Source: an uncultured Actinomycetes bacterium
Lineage (GTDB): Bacteria > Actinomycetota > Actinomycetes > S36-B12
Length of the DNA stretch: 14,014 nucleotides
NCBI GenBank assembly: GCA_903848435.1
Contig: CAINGG010000202.1
Location: forward strand, 1-14,014
Direction of reading: 5' to 3'
Below the pieces are notes generated by a model, which was not told where the DNA came from, searched no databases, and saw nothing but the letters and a program-made list of their open reading frames with translations. Each line of letters begins with the position of its first letter. The stretch's first letter is position 1. Shown here in pieces: positions 12,601-14,014 of this stretch. Made by a program: the position numbers and the translations under genes.

Positions 12601-13302
12601 ATGACGGCTTCTCCCGCAGACTCAGCGCCGCCATCGCCCGCGAGCCCGGACGTGATCAAGCACCTGCGCATCACGGGCCTGTGGGTCATCCTGGTGGTGA
12701 TCGCCATCATCGCCATTCAGCTCGCGCTGCCCGATGTCGTGACGATCGGCCCCACGTGGCTGGTTCCCTTCATCGAGTTGATCGGCATTCCCATCGTCCT
12801 CGGGATCATCTTCATCGGTCGAAGCCACAGCGGGCTGGCGCGCTACGCCATGACAGCCTTCCTTGTGCTGCTGGTGCTAGCGAGCGTCATGAACGCACTG
12901 CTCCTGCTCATCAGCCTTCTCAACGGCTTCACCGAGCAGGGCGGCCCACTGCTCTTCGCTGGTTTCGGCGTCCTGATCATCAACGTACTGAGCTTCGGCC
13001 TCGTCTACTGGTGGGTCGATGCCGGTGGACCGATTCTGCGAGCCGAGGGACGCCCCAGCACCCCCGACTTCCTCTTCCCGCAGCAGGGCATGGACGACAT
13101 GGCCGACTGGAAGCCCGGTCTGCTGGATTACCTCTTCACGGCCTACACCAACATCATCGCCTTCAGCCCCACGGACACAATGCCGCTCAGCAAGCGCGTC
13201 AAGGTGCTCTTCATCGTTCAGTCGTCGACGGCCGTTCTCACGATCGTCGTCACGCTGAGCCGGGCCATCAACCTGATCCCCGGGGGCACTCCGCCTTCCT
13301 AG
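12601..13302 (+). CDS. Multi-pass integral membrane protein, unknown function
   Basis: A 233-residue membrane protein. Membrane segments are visible at about 24-43, 52-73, 82-106, 116-139 and 201-224, with a hydrophilic Pro/Ala-rich N-terminus (1-20) and a polar region 141-172. The C-terminal stretch LLDYLFTAYTNIIAFSPTDT (174-193) followed by MPLSKRVKVLFIVQSSTAVL resembles a conserved block in actinobacterial membrane proteins of the DUF1345-like type, and loosely the re-entrant loop plus last helix of two-segment ion channels. The potassium filter TVGYG is absent, so no channel function is claimed. It starts 9 bases after the DUF4349 gene, with no ribosome site but a -10-like TAGATT 6 bases upstream. 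Its stop shares CTAG with the convergent oxidase gene. Confidence 0.8.
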   Translation: MTASPADSAPPSPASPDVIKHLRITGLWVILVVIAIIAIQLALPDVVTIGPTWLVPFIELIGIPIVLGIIFIGRSHSGLARYAMTAFLVLLVLASVMNALLLLISLLNGFTEQGGPLLFAGFGVLIINVLSFGLVYWWVDAGGPILRAEGRPSTPDFLFPQQGMDDMADWKPGLLDYLFTAYTNIIAFSPTDTMPLSKRVKVLFIVQSSTAVLTIVVTLSRAINLIPGGTPPS

Positions 13303-14014
13303 TCGGGAAGACGCCAGGCAGGCGTGCTCTGCTCGCCGCCCATGGCCAGGTCGGCCACCATGCGCCCGATGACAGGCGTGAACTTGAACCCGTGACCTGA
13401 GCAGGCCGACGCGACGACGACGGGCCCACGTCGGTCGAGGATGAAGTGGTTGTCGTCGGTGACGGTGAAGAGGCACGTCACCGCACTCGACACGCTGGTG
13501 TCGGCACCGGGCAGCCATTCGTTCGCATACGCCGCGGCATCCGCGGTCCATTCCGGGGACGTGTCGAGGGTCCGTGCCGCGAGGTCGGTCACGGGATAGG
13601 TCGCATCGAGGCCCACCTTGACGCCCTCGCCGGGGGATTCCAGCCCGTAGGTCACCGCCGCCACCGTGTTGCCCGCGGCCTGCGCATCACGATGGTGCAC
13701 ATAGGACGGGAAGGAGTAGCCCGGGCGAATGGCAAAGTGCACGGGCTGCTGGAGGGTGACCTCAAGATGGGGCAGCCGGACTCCGAAGGAGTCCAGGCCG
13801 GGGAGATCGGTCAGCCACGCGCCGGCAGCCACGACGACCGCGTCGGCGTCGATGGTGTCGGCATCGGTGTGCACTCGCACTCCGTCGCCGTGTCGCTCGA
13901 TGCGACGGGCCGGTGCCTGGAAGCGCACCTGGGCGCCTGCGCGCTCAGCGAGGGAGATCTGCGCCTCGATCGTGCGGTCGGCAAAGACGCGCCCGCCATC
14001 AGGAGAGAAGATCA
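13299..14014 (-). CDS. FAD-dependent sarcosine-oxidase-family enzyme, C-terminal part (cut by right edge)
   Basis: The last 237 residues of a flavin-dependent amine oxidase of the monomeric sarcosine oxidase/N-methyltryptophan oxidase type; the N-terminal FAD-binding GxGxxG motif lies beyond the edge. In window numbering: SPDGGRVFADRTIEAQISLA (3-22) and VVVAAGAW (59-66), then YGLESPGEGVKVG, with Lys132 at the position of the oxygen-activating lysine (MSOX Lys265). VTCLFTVTDDNHFILD contains Cys180 at the position of the covalent flavin link, and ACSGHGFKFTPVIG (204-217) is the family C-terminal signature. Oddly, the active-site His four residues after the Lys in MSOX is Asp here (Asp136, KVGLD). 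The substrate, probably a secondary or N-methyl amine or amino acid, is unknown. It converges on the membrane-protein gene with a 4-base stop overlap. Confidence 0.88.
   Translation of the reverse strand, partial: IFSPDGGRVFADRTIEAQISLAERAGAQVRFQAPARRIERHGDGVRVHTDADTIDADAVVVAAGAWLTDLPGLDSFGVRLPHLEVTLQQPVHFAIRPGYSFPSYVHHRDAQAAGNTVAAVTYGLESPGEGVKVGLDATYPVTDLAARTLDTSPEWTADAAAYANEWLPGADTSVSSAVTCLFTVTDDNHFILDRRGPVVVASACSGHGFKFTPVIGRMVADLAMGGEQSTPAWRLPD

Noticed and set aside
6003..14014. Mobile element or defence island
   Set aside because: No transposase, integrase, recombinase, terminal repeats, toxin-antitoxin or nuclease genes are present, and the composition is even with the rest of the window.

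Overview
The window is high-GC, gene-dense bacterial DNA. Several things point to a high-GC actinobacterium (Actinomycetota): TANNNT-type -10 boxes sitting a few bases before start codons, frequent GTG starts, an actinobacterial-style Tgt, and DUF4349-type and Pro/Thr-linker lipoproteins. I cannot name a genus. Gaps are short (none above 170 bases). No RNA genes, insertion sequences or CRISPR arrays were seen.

Left part (1-6833) is a sulfonate catabolism locus. A divergently transcribed IclR-type regulator (cut by the left edge) faces a same-strand run: xsc (sulfoacetaldehyde acetyltransferase), pta (phosphate acetyltransferase), a TauC-like permease, a TauA-like lipoprotein binding protein, a TauB-like ATPase and a DUF1028 Ntn-hydrolase-fold protein. 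The implied route is uptake of taurine or a related C2 sulfonate, conversion to sulfoacetaldehyde by an enzyme not in this window, Xsc cleavage to sulfite and acetyl phosphate, then Pta to acetyl-CoA. The 169-base divergent gap holds a near-perfect CRP/GlxR-like site (270-285), a separate inverted repeat next to the regulator's -10 box (216-236), and a TATAGT box before xsc.

Middle part (6830-11000): an epoxide-hydrolase-like alpha/beta hydrolase on the minus strand meets DUF1028 tail to tail. Divergent from it are a small secreted protein of unknown function and a tRNA-guanine transglycosylase (tgt). tgt runs tail to tail, with a 22-base overlap, into a YhhQ-family queuosine-precursor transporter. 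The two look like a queuosine salvage pair. Upstream of yhhQ on the same strand is a methylmalonyl-CoA-decarboxylase-like crotonase.

Right part (11020-14014) is envelope-related plus one oxidase. A Pro/Thr-rich lipoprotein on the minus strand is divergent from a DUF4349 lipoprotein with a C-terminal membrane anchor, which is followed by a multi-pass membrane protein. That protein meets, tail to tail, a sarcosine-oxidase-family flavoenzyme cut by the right edge; it keeps the flavin-linking Cys but has Asp where the family reference has an active-site His.

The most striking window-wide pattern is a set of genes with a -10-like hexamer exactly 6 bases before the start codon and no Shine-Dalgarno sequence. 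This suggests leaderless mRNAs for the hydrolase, the crotonase, the membrane protein, yhhQ and perhaps tgt.
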